Origin: Candidatus Woesearchaeota archaeon
Lineage (GTDB): Archaea > Nanobdellota > Nanobdellia > Woesearchaeales > UBA525
Direction: 5' to 3'
Assembly (NCBI GenBank): GCA_028818155.1
Contig: JAPPOH010000013.1
Span: 1-64,000 of the forward strand
Length of the DNA: 64,000 nt
The notes beneath the pieces are model-generated. The model did not search any database and was not told where the DNA came from. It worked only from the letters and a program-made list of their open reading frames with translations. This document shows positions 31,564 to 40,096 of this stretch, in pieces. Numbering within the stretch: the stretch's first letter is position 1; every line of letters begins with the position of its first letter. Position numbers and translations under genes: made by a program.

Positions 31564-34500
31564 TTATGCTGCTATATACGTGTGTTCTTTGCCACCTATA
31601 CGCGCTACAACGTCTTGTTGCCGAAGCTCTTCTAACATCTTCTTGAATCTTCCAAATTGGTTTGCTCTGTATCCTGGCACGAATCCATCACCCCTCGATG
31701 ATTCATCAAGAAATCGAATCCCAGGCACAACACTCTCCCCACGCTGCAGCCCTTCGACTTCTTCAAGCAGCGTTGATGCGCTCGGGCACGCAGCACATAC
31801 CTCTGGGTTTGCGAGGAGAACTCCTGCAGCTTCGAGACGAACATTCAGAATGGAATACAAGTCTTTCGACTCATCTGCATACTGTTTCGCTAGTTTAAGT
31901 GAAGCAGCTGCGTTGCTTGGGTCTACTACTGCTTCGAGCTTCATAATTTCTGTGTAAACAAGCGCATGTAAATCTCCGAACTGTTGTATATTTCCTTCTA
32001 TGTCCTTGAGCGAGTCAAGGAGGTCGCTCATTTCCTTCCTATTTTTTCTAGTTGCTGAAGGGTCATTCTGTTTGTTTCCGTCATCTCGCTCATTATATGC
32101 AACTGCAGCTTGTGTCGCAAGAAGATACGCCATGTTGTACTCATCATCCACATATTTCTCTTCAGCAACTCCACGGAGTACTTCTTTGAGAATTGTTCTC
32201 GCTCGTGCTCCTTCTCCTGCATTAGCGAGTGTTCGTGCCCACACAAGTTCAGCATACGGTGTCTCAAATCCTCTATAGTCTCCGAAGTTTTCCATTGCAT
32301 CTTCGTACAACTGCTCATTCAGTTCTGTGCCTCGGTACCACTGCTCTATCAGCTGCACCGTCGAGTAGAGGCCAGCAGTGTATGACAAGTTCATGCCTTT
32401 TGCTTCATCGATGTAGAGTTCAATATTCTCCAGTGCTTCATCTAATCTGCCCAATGACAACAGCGGTAGTGCAAAATTGTATGCAGCATCACTTATCAAC
32501 GCTCGTCGGTTACCGAGCTCGTCATACGTGCGCACAGCCTCCGCAAGATCTGCTGCTGATCCAATGAAATTACGTCTGTTGTTCTTCGTTACACCACGAC
32601 GCTCAAGTGCAAGGCCACGGAGGCCACGGAACAGAAGCGGATGATCACTCTCTGCTGCAAGTGCATCGTAAATGGCAATTGCATCGTTAAAGTTACGCTC
32701 CGCTTCTGCAAAGTTTTCTGCACTGTGCTCAAGCACACCAGATCGTCTCAGAATGAACGCCCGTCCTGCGTTATCGTTGTTTTGTCTCGCACTCTCGAAT
32801 GCCTGTTTGATCTTCGCACGTGCATCATCATACCGTGCTTCTTGTTCTTCACCTCGTAGGAGCCCTGCATGTCTTCGTATCCACGCAAGTTCGTTAATGA
32901 GTCCCCTCCTGAATCGCTCGTTCGTACCTTCTGGGATAACGATTGGTGTTCCGTCTGCGAGTACAGGAACATTTTCCGGTTGTACAGGACATTCACCCTC
33001 AAAGATCCCCGTTTCCAATGATCGGTAGTACTGCACAACACATGCAGCATGTTCGAGTGCAGTTTCTCGTATGCGTGTCCGTTCAGCACGTCCATCTGCA
33101 GTGAGATATGCCTGAATATACGCTTCTGTGAGAAAATTCCCAGCCCAGTGGTTGCCCGCTTGCCATTCAGGCTCTAGAATATCGATTGCTCTCTCGAATT
33201 CCCGTTCAGCACGGTGCCTGAGCACATTATCTTGTGGTGTGTACGTTCGTGGCGTGTGTGCAAGCACCTCTTTCGCATCACCATACAGATTAAGACCAAC
33301 TAATCCTTCTGCAAGGCATGTCCGCACACGTGCCTCAAGTACTGAGAAGTTCTCTCCTGAAGCAAAAGAGAGTGTTGGAACAACAACAGCATCCATCCTA
33401 CGGAGCCCTTCCCTGCACGCGACAACTGCACCTTGCGTGTCATGCACTTCAAGATAGCTTTGCCCTTCTGCAAGGAGCTCTCGCGCATCCGCTCTGAGGT
33501 TCGTATTTCTCAAATATAGTCCAATCACCCCCACGAGTACTGCCAAGGTTCCCACACCAGCTGCCCCGTATCGTAAGCCAACGCCAACGTTGTGAATGTT
33601 CTTTGCTCGTTTTGTAATGGATTCACTGAGCCTGTCAGCTGCCTGTGGTCGTATACCTCTATCATACGTGAGTGCCTGCTGCACTTTTTCAATGAGCATA
33701 TCGCGCATCCGTCGCTCCCTCCACTGAAACATCGACAGTGGTCGGAGCTTGTCTGCTTTTTCTCGCATGTTTTGAATCGCGCGCCCATATGCGACAGTGT
33801 ATGTGTCTTCATTGTGTATCGATTGAACGATATCGGTTAAGCTCATGCCATCGCGAAGGTCTTCTCCGGTAAGAATTTTGTACCACACCATTCCCCATTG
33901 GTAAATATCGCTTGCTGGTGTCAGTGGCTTGTTCATGAGTTGTTCTGGGCTCATGTATGCAAGTGTGCCTTTCAGAAATTGCGGGTCTGGAGCTGCTTCT
34001 ATGCTACTTGCAAGACCCAAATCGAGAATTTTCACATCTCCTCCATGAACGAAAATGTTATCTGGTTTCAAGTCTACATGGAGGAGGCCTGCTCTGTTTA
34101 TAGCGCCCGTGCCATCAAGTGTTTTGTTCGCAATGCGCGAGAGTCTTTTGTACGAGAGCCCTGCGCACGCCTCATCGATAGGTTTTCCTTTGGCCACTTC
34201 CATATCAATATAGAATCGTAGTTTCTTTCCATCGCTAATAATGCCGAAGTCATGTACATCTACCACATGCGGGCTATTCACTCGTACAAGTGCTTCGAGT
34301 TCACGAACTGATGCAAGCACCGCTTCTTGCGTTACTTCCGTAGCAAGCTTCAGTACAGCAGGCATTGTTGGTTCACCATTCTCCCCTTCTATTCCCGCAT
34401 CATCTGATTTCTCTGCGAGGTAGGTTTCTCCCATGCCCCCCTCCCCTAGTTTTTCCAGAATCTTGTAGCGCTTCGGACGTAAACTCCACTCTTCTCCTGC

Positions 34501-34665
34501 GCGCAATTCAGAAGGTCTTCTCTGCGGTGTATGAGCGTTCTTACGTGCTTCTTCAAGCACTCGCTGATCGAGTTTTTCTGTGTTGGGTACTCTGCTTGTC
34601 CTTCTTCTATCTAGAACTCGTGTATCCAGAATAGTTCCTATTGGCAACGTATCATCAGAACCCAT
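31564..34665 (-). CDS. Hanks-type Ser/Thr protein kinase with TPR-like tail
   Basis: The 1033-residue protein has a protein kinase domain (residues ~66-340): glycine loop KLGEGGMGETYLAE, lysine in AVLKLA, catalytic loop HVDLKPDNIF, a DLG in place of DFG, and SPEQ in place of APE. A membrane helix (VGTLAVLVGVIGLYL, ~365-380) follows, then ~650 residues of helical repeats resembling TPRs. This is the layout of bacterial receptor kinases, though with the repeats on the far side. HVD instead of HRD suggests the activation loop need not be phosphorylated. The ATG at 34665 fits the TATA box TTTTTTATACTG. Transfer from bacteria is likely. Confidence 0.9.
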   Translation of the reverse strand: MGSDDTLPIGTILDTRVLDRRRTSRVPNTEKLDQRVLEEARKNAHTPQRRPSELRAGEEWSLRPKRYKILEKLGEGGMGETYLAEKSDDAGIEGENGEPTMPAVLKLATEVTQEAVLASVRELEALVRVNSPHVVDVHDFGIISDGKKLRFYIDMEVAKGKPIDEACAGLSYKRLSRIANKTLDGTGAINRAGLLHVDLKPDNIFVHGGDVKILDLGLASSIEAAPDPQFLKGTLAYMSPEQLMNKPLTPASDIYQWGMVWYKILTGEDLRDGMSLTDIVQSIHNEDTYTVAYGRAIQNMREKADKLRPLSMFQWRERRMRDMLIEKVQQALTYDRGIRPQAADRLSESITKRAKNIHNVGVGLRYGAAGVGTLAVLVGVIGLYLRNTNLRADARELLAEGQSYLEVHDTQGAVVACREGLRRMDAVVVPTLSFASGENFSVLEARVRTCLAEGLVGLNLYGDAKEVLAHTPRTYTPQDNVLRHRAEREFERAIDILEPEWQAGNHWAGNFLTEAYIQAYLTADGRAERTRIRETALEHAACVVQYYRSLETGIFEGECPVQPENVPVLADGTPIVIPEGTNERFRRGLINELAWIRRHAGLLRGEEQEARYDDARAKIKQAFESARQNNDNAGRAFILRRSGVLEHSAENFAEAERNFNDAIAIYDALAAESDHPLLFRGLRGLALERRGVTKNNRRNFIGSAADLAEAVRTYDELGNRRALISDAAYNFALPLLSLGRLDEALENIELYIDEAKGMNLSYTAGLYSTVQLIEQWYRGTELNEQLYEDAMENFGDYRGFETPYAELVWARTLANAGEGARARTILKEVLRGVAEEKYVDDEYNMAYLLATQAAVAYNERDDGNKQNDPSATRKNRKEMSDLLDSLKDIEGNIQQFGDLHALVYTEIMKLEAVVDPSNAAASLKLAKQYADESKDLYSILNVRLEAAGVLLANPEVCAACPSASTLLEEVEGLQRGESVVPGIRFLDESSRGDGFVPGYRANQFGRFKKMLEELRQQDVVARIGGKEHTYIAA

Positions 34666-34708
34666 ACACACTCCAGCGTAGATACAGTATAAAAAAGTTC
34701 ACAAAAAG

Positions 34709-34782
34709 CGAGCCTGCCCGGATTCGAACCGGAGTTTCGGGGTCCGAAGCCCCGCGTGATATCCAAGCTACACTACAGGCCC
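34709..34782 (-). tRNA. tRNA-Arg (anticodon UCG)
   Basis: The minus strand folds into a full cloverleaf. The 7-bp acceptor (GGGCCTG/CAGGCTC, one G-U) is followed by an anticodon stem CGGGG/CCCCG with loop CTTCGGA, so the anticodon is UCG, decoding CGA (Arg). The variable loop is 4 bases, the T arm TCCGG-TTCGAAT-CCGGG, and the discriminator G73. No CCA is encoded and there is no intron. TATA box ATTTATAAAT lies ~27 bases upstream and T-rich runs follow the gene. Confidence 0.95.
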
Positions 34783-34944
34783 GTGCAACTCAAATCGACC
34801 TTAATTTATAAATCTACGCCAGAAGTAGAGCAGCCATGCCCCGAAGAAGAGGAGCCGAATTCCCGCTGAAACAAGTAAGAAGTCTATCGAGCAAACGCAC
34901 GTGTCTTCGAAAAATTCTTATATCCCTTCCCAACCCTCGCCTGT

Positions 34945-35241
34945 ATGAGTTACCAGAGCGCACGAGTGTACGAGTCACGGAGCGGTACAGTAGTTGAGGT
35001 CTCAGGGAGCATGACACGCGGCTCCCCCACTCTGAACAGTTTTAGAGACACACTTGACGCACTGCCAGAAGGTGTTCAGGCTATGCTTGACCTGAGCAGT
35101 GTCTCGAGCATCGATGCAGCAGGGCTTGGCTGCCTGGCTGCTGAACGGCTAAGAACCCCTTCTCGCGTTGGGGACATTACGAGGTCTCCTGCCGTTGACG
35201 CAGCCGCATGGAGCGTGCCTGTGATAGGACGGCACATCTAG
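34945..35241 (+). CDS. STAS-domain protein (anti-anti-sigma type)
   Basis: A 98-residue single STAS domain with the key strand-loop-helix AMLDLSSVSSIDAAGLGCLAAE. The Ser in SSID is the residue phosphorylated in SpoIIAA-like proteins. STAS switches are bacterial partners of Ser kinases. Archaea lack sigma factors, so the target must differ. It lies ~280 bases from the large Ser/Thr kinase gene, divergent from it across the tRNA, which makes a kinase-STAS pair worth testing. TATA-like TTCTTATATCCC precedes the ATG. Confidence 0.8.
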   Translation: MSYQSARVYESRSGTVVEVSGSMTRGSPTLNSFRDTLDALPEGVQAMLDLSSVSSIDAAGLGCLAAERLRTPSRVGDITRSPAVDAAAWSVPVIGRHI

Positions 35242-35258
35242 CACTACACAGCACGTCC

Positions 35259-36413
35259 TCACTCTCTTGCGAGCGGAAGGCCCGTCTCCCTCGCATACAT
35301 GTTAGCAACTGGGGCGAAGAGTGAATCAACAAGAATAGCCGTACCTGTTCGCTCAAATTGTGTTCCATAGAAACTTCTTGATACAAGTGCCGCTGAAGTT
35401 GTTTGCCGCGTTGCGCCACTAACATCCCCGAACTCTTCCCTTTTTTCTTCCTGGTATACTCTTCTGAGTGTATGATTCGGATCACGCTCACACTCCAACA
35501 ACAGAGAGAATAGTGGGTCAACTAAGGCGCTGAAAAAATAAAATGTAGTATCGTATCCTTCTTGTTTCCTCCAAGGCATTTCAAATTTGTTCACCATGTC
35601 CAACATGAGATCTTTCACCCGTATTTGACGATCTTTAATTGCTCCTTTACCACCAATCATTGTTCTTTTCTTAACGGCATATCCAATAGCTTCCTCGACA
35701 GTAGTAATGATCGCCCTCTCGTATGCCTCGCGAGAGTATTGAGTCATCTTTCGCCCGAATTGATGATATATATACTCATTCCGTTCTAGGGGCACACCCC
35801 TTGTGCGCTTGATCGGAATTTTCAAGAGACCATGTACTTTCACTGCCCGAAAGGCGTATGAAACGTGCTTGTCAATGCCTGCAACATCTCCTTCCTGTGC
35901 TGCCTGCTGCACCCTCTCGATGAAGTATGCAGGGGATGTGTTCTTCATAGCAGTATCTAAGATTCGTTCTGCATCATCAGCTCGTATTTGCCGTGGTAAA
36001 CTGAGGTCTCCACCCACTTCAATATGTGCGTTAGCTAGATGCAGTTCTGCATTTTCAAAGTCGCCTGCTTCAGCGAATGCTTCGGCGAGATTCTGCTGTG
36101 TTTGCGCATACAACTCATGTGCTTGACGCAGCACTTGCTGTGCCCTTGTACTTTGTCCCCATTCAGCAGCTCTCTGAGCAATTTTCCGCCACGAGTTTAG
36201 AATTCCTTGGAACGTATCGTGTTCCTCTGCCAGACGTAGAATTCTTCTGTAATCACCTTCAAAGGATGGGTTTTTTGGGGTTGGAATAGAGTTGTATTCT
36301 TGACCTTGGGAGCCTCCATATCCTGAGATCTTTTCTTCGAGAGTGTTCTGCCCAGTGTTATACATCGACTCGCCAAGGTTTTTCTTCAAATCATCATATA
36401 TCCCCATGCGCAT
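35259..36413 (-). CDS. Hypothetical helical-repeat protein
   Basis: A 384-residue soluble protein. Residues ~70-125 look like TPR-type helical pairs (RAQQVLRQAHELYAQTQQNLAEAFAEAGDFENAELHLANAH). The rest is mixed and has no match I recognise. A TATA box (TTTATATAAA) about 40 bases upstream predicts a short leader. It may act with the kinase and STAS genes nearby, but there is no direct evidence. Confidence 0.62.
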   Translation of the reverse strand: MRMGIYDDLKKNLGESMYNTGQNTLEEKISGYGGSQGQEYNSIPTPKNPSFEGDYRRILRLAEEHDTFQGILNSWRKIAQRAAEWGQSTRAQQVLRQAHELYAQTQQNLAEAFAEAGDFENAELHLANAHIEVGGDLSLPRQIRADDAERILDTAMKNTSPAYFIERVQQAAQEGDVAGIDKHVSYAFRAVKVHGLLKIPIKRTRGVPLERNEYIYHQFGRKMTQYSREAYERAIITTVEEAIGYAVKKRTMIGGKGAIKDRQIRVKDLMLDMVNKFEMPWRKQEGYDTTFYFFSALVDPLFSLLLECERDPNHTLRRVYQEEKREEFGDVSGATRQTTSAALVSRSFYGTQFERTGTAILVDSLFAPVANMYARETGLPLARE

Positions 36414-36550
36414 TCCTCGAATATAACTAATGGACTTCTGCTTCGTTTATATAAATATCGTTTTTTAGTTATTCTTAAGTAGTGAATTCAAATATGGCGT
36501 CCTATACAAAAATTCCACATCTAGCACTCTCGAAATAATTCAACATAACA

Positions 36551-36886
36551 TCACAGCAACTTCAGCTCAGCAAACAACGCATCAAGCGCCTCTTCAGGCG
36601 CAGGACCCACACCAACACACGTTTTCGTGCCCGGCGCAATCACTGTACGACCAGCATCGGTAATCAAACAACAAGGCAAGCCAGCATCCTTCGCGTCTTG
36701 AAAATACCTGAGCAACTCCCGCTCGTCAGCAACCTTCAGCACAATCTTCGCCATCCCTTCTTGCCGCCAAGCGGCAGTATCAGAAGACTTCAGCGCAGCT
36801 TCCACCGCAGCATGCGCGCACTGCGCAGCAGCCTTGCCTTTCGGGAGTTTCAAATCCGCTCTGATAAGAAGCACTTGCTTATACAT
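36551..36886 (-). CDS. pth2: Peptidyl-tRNA hydrolase, archaeal type
   Basis: Pth2 frees tRNA from stalled peptidyl-tRNA. The 111-residue protein has the family pattern: QVLLIRADLKLPKGKAAAQCAHAAVEAAL, KIVLKVADERELL, ITDAGRTVIAPGTKTCVGVGPAPEEALDAL. Length is standard. It is a single gene, divergent from a charged coiled-coil ORF. Confidence 0.96.
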   Translation of the reverse strand: MYKQVLLIRADLKLPKGKAAAQCAHAAVEAALKSSDTAAWRQEGMAKIVLKVADERELLRYFQDAKDAGLPCCLITDAGRTVIAPGTKTCVGVGPAPEEALDALFAELKLL

Positions 36887-36937
36887 ACGAGAAGAAAGGA
36901 AGCAAGCATATAAAAAACCCCCTCATAAAAAGAGAAC

Positions 36938-37267
36938 ATGGACGAGTCTGAGTTAGAGGAGTGGTTCAACGAAGAAAAAGAGAAGCTCGAACAGAAATTC
37001 TACAAAACCCAAGAGAAAGACACGAACAAAGGACAGAAAGAGTTTGACAAAGCATACAAAGCACTCATCAAAAAATACCAGAAGAAGCAGAACCAACTCT
37101 ACGAGCGGCAGCAACGGAAAGAAAAGTTCATGCAGCCAGTAAACGAACTCAAGAGAAAAGAGCAGAAGCTCATCAAACGCATCAAAGCGTGGTTCCCAGC
37201 GAAGAAAGCAGCAGTCAAAAAGTGGTTCTTCGAGCGCAAGATCAAGAGGATCCTCAATGAACGCTAA
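36938..37267 (+). CDS. Charged coiled-coil protein
   Basis: A 109-residue protein that is nearly all Glu, Lys, Gln and Arg in long helices (EEKEKLEQKFYKTQEKDTNKGQKEFDKAYKALIKKYQKKQNQLYERQQRK), with two Trp-Phe motifs near the end (AWFPAKKAAVKKWFFER). It is probably a coiled coil that touches the membrane or RNA. It overlaps a small membrane ORF by 11 bases. Confidence 0.55.
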   Translation: MDESELEEWFNEEKEKLEQKFYKTQEKDTNKGQKEFDKAYKALIKKYQKKQNQLYERQQRKEKFMQPVNELKRKEQKLIKRIKAWFPAKKAAVKKWFFERKIKRILNER

Positions 37268-37361
37268 GAAAGTTGTGCTCACAACAGTGATTGCGCTCCT
37301 TATTGCATTCGCGCTACTCGTGGTTACGCTACTTTGGCTGTTTGACTATTTGCTGCCGTGA
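37257..37361 (+). CDS. 34-residue membrane peptide
   Basis: A short ORF that overlaps the coiled-coil gene, encoding MNAKKVVL and a helix TTVIALLIAFALLVVTLLWLF. The basic start and clean helix fit a real small membrane protein, but it could be a remnant, because the same frame reopens right after its TGA into a protein fragment (next entry). Confidence 0.4.
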   Translation: MNAKKVVLTTVIALLIAFALLVVTLLWLFDYLLP

Positions 37362-37538
37362 GGCTCGCCACAACTCAAGAAAATCCTCCCAAAACAAGTC
37401 AACCACAACAAACTCAAAGCAATTCTTGAATACCTAGAAGAGAGCAACAAAATATACGTGTCCATGAAAGGCATCACGTGGATTCACAACACGAATCCAA
37501 CGCTACAAAAGGCACTCACAGAGAGTTATGAACGATAA
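37362..37538 (+). pseudogene. Remnant of a winged-helix-like protein
   Basis: An open frame without a plausible start encodes LKKILPKQVNHNKLKAILEYLEESNKIYV followed by MKGITWIHNTNP and ends at TAA. This resembles the C-terminal part of small archaeal winged-helix proteins. It is in frame with the 34-residue ORF across a TGA. I read it as a 5'-truncated gene; an internal ATG would leave only ~22 residues. Confidence 0.5.
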
Positions 37539-37544
37539 CCGGAA

Positions 37545-37578
37545 GATATAAAAGTAAGACATGCTTTACATGTCTTAC
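37545..37578 (+). promoter_or_regulatory. TATA box plus 10-bp palindromic operator
   Basis: GATATAAAA (37545-37552) is the TATA box. Right after it, GTAAGACATG (37554-37563) and CATGTCTTAC (37569-37578) form a perfect inverted repeat with spacer CTTTA. It covers the expected transcription start of the toxin-antitoxin genes, so the AbrB-type antitoxin probably represses here. Confidence 0.75.
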
Positions 37579-37583
37579 AGGTG

Positions 37584-37859
37584 ATGTCTATGCAAGTCGA
37601 ATTAACAAGAATATCTGAAAAGGGGCAAGTTGTTATTCCTTCCTCCCTCAGAAGAGAAATGGGAATACAAAAAGCAGATCAATTTATGATATTTGGCGAA
37701 GGTGGAACAGTCATACTCAAGAAAATAGAAACATCAGTAATCAAAAAAACATTTGACGAAGTAGCCAAACCCTTGCAAGAAGCAGCAAAGCAAGCAGGGT
37801 TAACAAAAACGGATATACAAAAGGCAATCAAGGATGTCAGAGCCGAAAATAGTTCTTGA
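37584..37859 (+). CDS. AbrB/SpoVT-type antitoxin
   Basis: A 91-residue protein whose first ~48 residues are a swapped-hairpin AbrB domain (VELTRISEKGQVVIPSSLRREMGIQKADQFMIFGEGGTVILKKI). A helical tail follows that would wrap the toxin. The start is one of ATG 37584 or 37590; GTG 37581 is less likely. It overlaps the PIN gene by 26 bases, as in VapBC-type pairs, and probably binds the palindrome just upstream. Confidence 0.88.
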   Translation: MSMQVELTRISEKGQVVIPSSLRREMGIQKADQFMIFGEGGTVILKKIETSVIKKTFDEVAKPLQEAAKQAGLTKTDIQKAIKDVRAENSS

Positions 37860-38265
37860 TACAAACACGTTTGTTTCTGCTTTCTTTTGGGACGGAAATG
37901 AAGCTGCACTTCTGAGAAAGATTGAACAAGGAGCTGCAACGCTCCACATCACCCAAGACATTCTCTATGAAATCGAAGATGTGGTGAAGCGACCAAAGTT
38001 TCAAGAAGTTATGACAAATGCCGGACTGACACCTGCAGAAATCATGCAACGTATCATTTCTCTTTCACATCTTGTTATTGGTTCACCATTGCATATCACC
38101 GCATGTAGAGATGCGGATGACAATAAGTTCCTTGAATGTGCAGTACATGCAAAAGCTGATTACATTGTGAGTGGTGATCAAGACTTACTTTCATTGAAGC
38201 GTTACGAGAACATCCCAATTGTAAGAACGAAAAAAATGCTAGAGCTAGTTACAGCTCCTTCATAA
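37834..38265 (+). CDS. PIN-domain toxin (VapC-like, COG1569 type)
   Basis: A 143-residue PIN ribonuclease-like protein. The acidic cluster is visible: IVLDTNTFVSAFFWDG (first Asp), Glu in ILYEIEDV, DADDNKFLECAV (central acids) and SGDQDLL (last Asp), so catalysis looks intact. It resembles the PIN family annotated as putative toxins. Its target RNA is unknown. It ends 17 bases into the antiporter gene, tail to tail. Confidence 0.87.
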   Translation: MSEPKIVLDTNTFVSAFFWDGNEAALLRKIEQGAATLHITQDILYEIEDVVKRPKFQEVMTNAGLTPAEIMQRIISLSHLVIGSPLHITACRDADDNKFLECAVHAKADYIVSGDQDLLSLKRYENIPIVRTKKMLELVTAPS

Positions 38266-40009
38266 ACGGGGCATCATGATGCATCTCTTTGAAGTACAAG
38301 GCACCAAGGTGCTGCAACTTCTTCACGTCATGGACACGCAATAACTCTTTCAAGATACGCTTCCCCATGATCGCAGGAGTAAGAACGACCGTCGCTCCTG
38401 CTTTGTAGAACTTCTTCCCGCGATCTTCTGTCTTCGAGGTAACAATAATCGCAGCATGCTTGTTCACATTCCGAATCTTCCGAATCAAGAAGGCATTACT
38501 GCTCGGGCCATACACCGTATCCGACGTATCATGAATCACACTCACGACAAACTTCGCCTTGGAAAAGTCAATCGATTCATACAAGTCAATGTCAATCGCG
38601 TCAGAACAAATCGTAGGGATCCCCTGCTCCTTATAGGAAATGGCACGCGCAGGATTATAGTCAATCACCAAAATACGATGCTTGTTTCGCAACATCGTGA
38701 TGATATCCGCTGTCACGAGTGTAATCCCAAAGATAATAATCTCCGGCGCGTACCTGTCCGGCACGTTCCGCACCTCTTCCGGGTGCGTCCCAAAGATACG
38801 ATCCCATGGCTCCACGAATGGCCGGAAGAAATGGTACACTTCCTGATCATACTCAATGAAATACGTGCTCAACACCATTGATATAATTGTGACTAAGACC
38901 ACCACTGTGAGCGTCTGCGCAGTCAACACACCAGCAAGCACACCGCTCGCAACCAAGATCAAGCCGAACTCACCCATCTGCGCGAGATTCAAGCTCGTCA
39001 AGAAGGCCGTGTGGTTGTTGTAATCGAATAACTTCAAGAGAATAAACGTCACGAGCGGCTTCAACACCATGCCGCCAACAAACAAAATACCAATGAGCAC
39101 GTACGGACTCCCGAAGTCAGCGAACGTGATCTGGAGGCCAAGGCTCACGAAGAACAGGATAAGGAAAAAGTCCTTCAGCGGTTTCACACGACCAACCACT
39201 TCATGACTGTACGTGGCAGTCGACAATGCGATACCTGCAACAAAGCTGCCGATTGCGAGGGAAAACTGGAAGAAGCCCGCGAGGGCAGCAAGGAAGAACA
39301 CAACTGCGATCGAGGAAATAAACAAGAGTTCGTGACTCTCCAGCGTGTTCTTGAAGAGCCACGGCATGATATACTTGAAGAAGAGGAATGCGAGTGCAAC
39401 GAATAAGAGACCGTTCACAAGAATCGTTACGCTCGTCGTGAGCAATGGGCTTCCTAAATCGAGGCCGAAGAGCGTGACTGATGGAACGTCCACAACACTG
39501 CTCTTGAACGTTCCGACAAGGGCCAAGGCCAAGACAGCAAGAATATCCTGCGTGATGAGCACACCCAGCGCCAATTCCCCAACAGTGGATGATGTTTCTT
39601 TCCGTTCATCTAACAACTTTACAACGAGGATCGTGGAAGAAAATGCAATGACCAAGCCAATATACAAACTCGGAATCGTGCCGAAGCCAAAGAGCATGCC
39701 CGCACCCCAACCAAGTGCTGTCATGATCGTCACTTGGAATAACCCCACAAGGACACTGACTTTTCCCACGTCACGAATCTTATTCAAATCCAGCTCTAAG
39801 CCAATAATGAACATCAAGAAGATGAGCGCAAGCTCAGAAACCCACAAAATGGGTTCCCAATCATGTACAATCCCCGTGACTGCAGGGCCGAGAATAATCC
39901 CCGCGAGCACATAACCGATGATCAGCGGCTGCTTGCACCACTTCGCCAAGAGCGCGAGGGCGGACGCACCGATTACCATCAAGCCTAACGTGACAAGAAA
40001 CTCACCCAT
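38249..40009 (-). CDS. CPA2-type cation/proton antiporter with RCK-like domain
   Basis: The 586-residue protein has ~12 membrane helices of the Na+/H+ exchanger fold (QPLIIGYVLAGIILGP, LALIFLMFIIGLELDL, TQDILAVLALALVG) and a C-terminal TrkA-N/RCK-like Rossmann domain (~residues 415-550). In most such domains the first strand ends in GxGxxG. Here it reads IIIFGITLVTADI, so NAD binding is probably lost or altered, while the acidic end VIDYNP remains. The TATA box CCTTTTTAAAG gives a leaderless ATG. Confidence 0.9.
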   Translation of the reverse strand: MGEFLVTLGLMVIGASALALLAKWCKQPLIIGYVLAGIILGPAVTGIVHDWEPILWVSELALIFLMFIIGLELDLNKIRDVGKVSVLVGLFQVTIMTALGWGAGMLFGFGTIPSLYIGLVIAFSSTILVVKLLDERKETSSTVGELALGVLITQDILAVLALALVGTFKSSVVDVPSVTLFGLDLGSPLLTTSVTILVNGLLFVALAFLFFKYIMPWLFKNTLESHELLFISSIAVVFFLAALAGFFQFSLAIGSFVAGIALSTATYSHEVVGRVKPLKDFFLILFFVSLGLQITFADFGSPYVLIGILFVGGMVLKPLVTFILLKLFDYNNHTAFLTSLNLAQMGEFGLILVASGVLAGVLTAQTLTVVVLVTIISMVLSTYFIEYDQEVYHFFRPFVEPWDRIFGTHPEEVRNVPDRYAPEIIIFGITLVTADIITMLRNKHRILVIDYNPARAISYKEQGIPTICSDAIDIDLYESIDFSKAKFVVSVIHDTSDTVYGPSSNAFLIRKIRNVNKHAAIIVTSKTEDRGKKFYKAGATVVLTPAIMGKRILKELLRVHDVKKLQHLGALYFKEMHHDAPFMKEL

Positions 40010-40096
40010 ACTCTCACATCGTGGAGAGGCTTTAAAAAGGTTTCTTGAGGGAACCTTTAAGAATCACGGCAGAACCCCTTCTTTGGGTGGATATAC

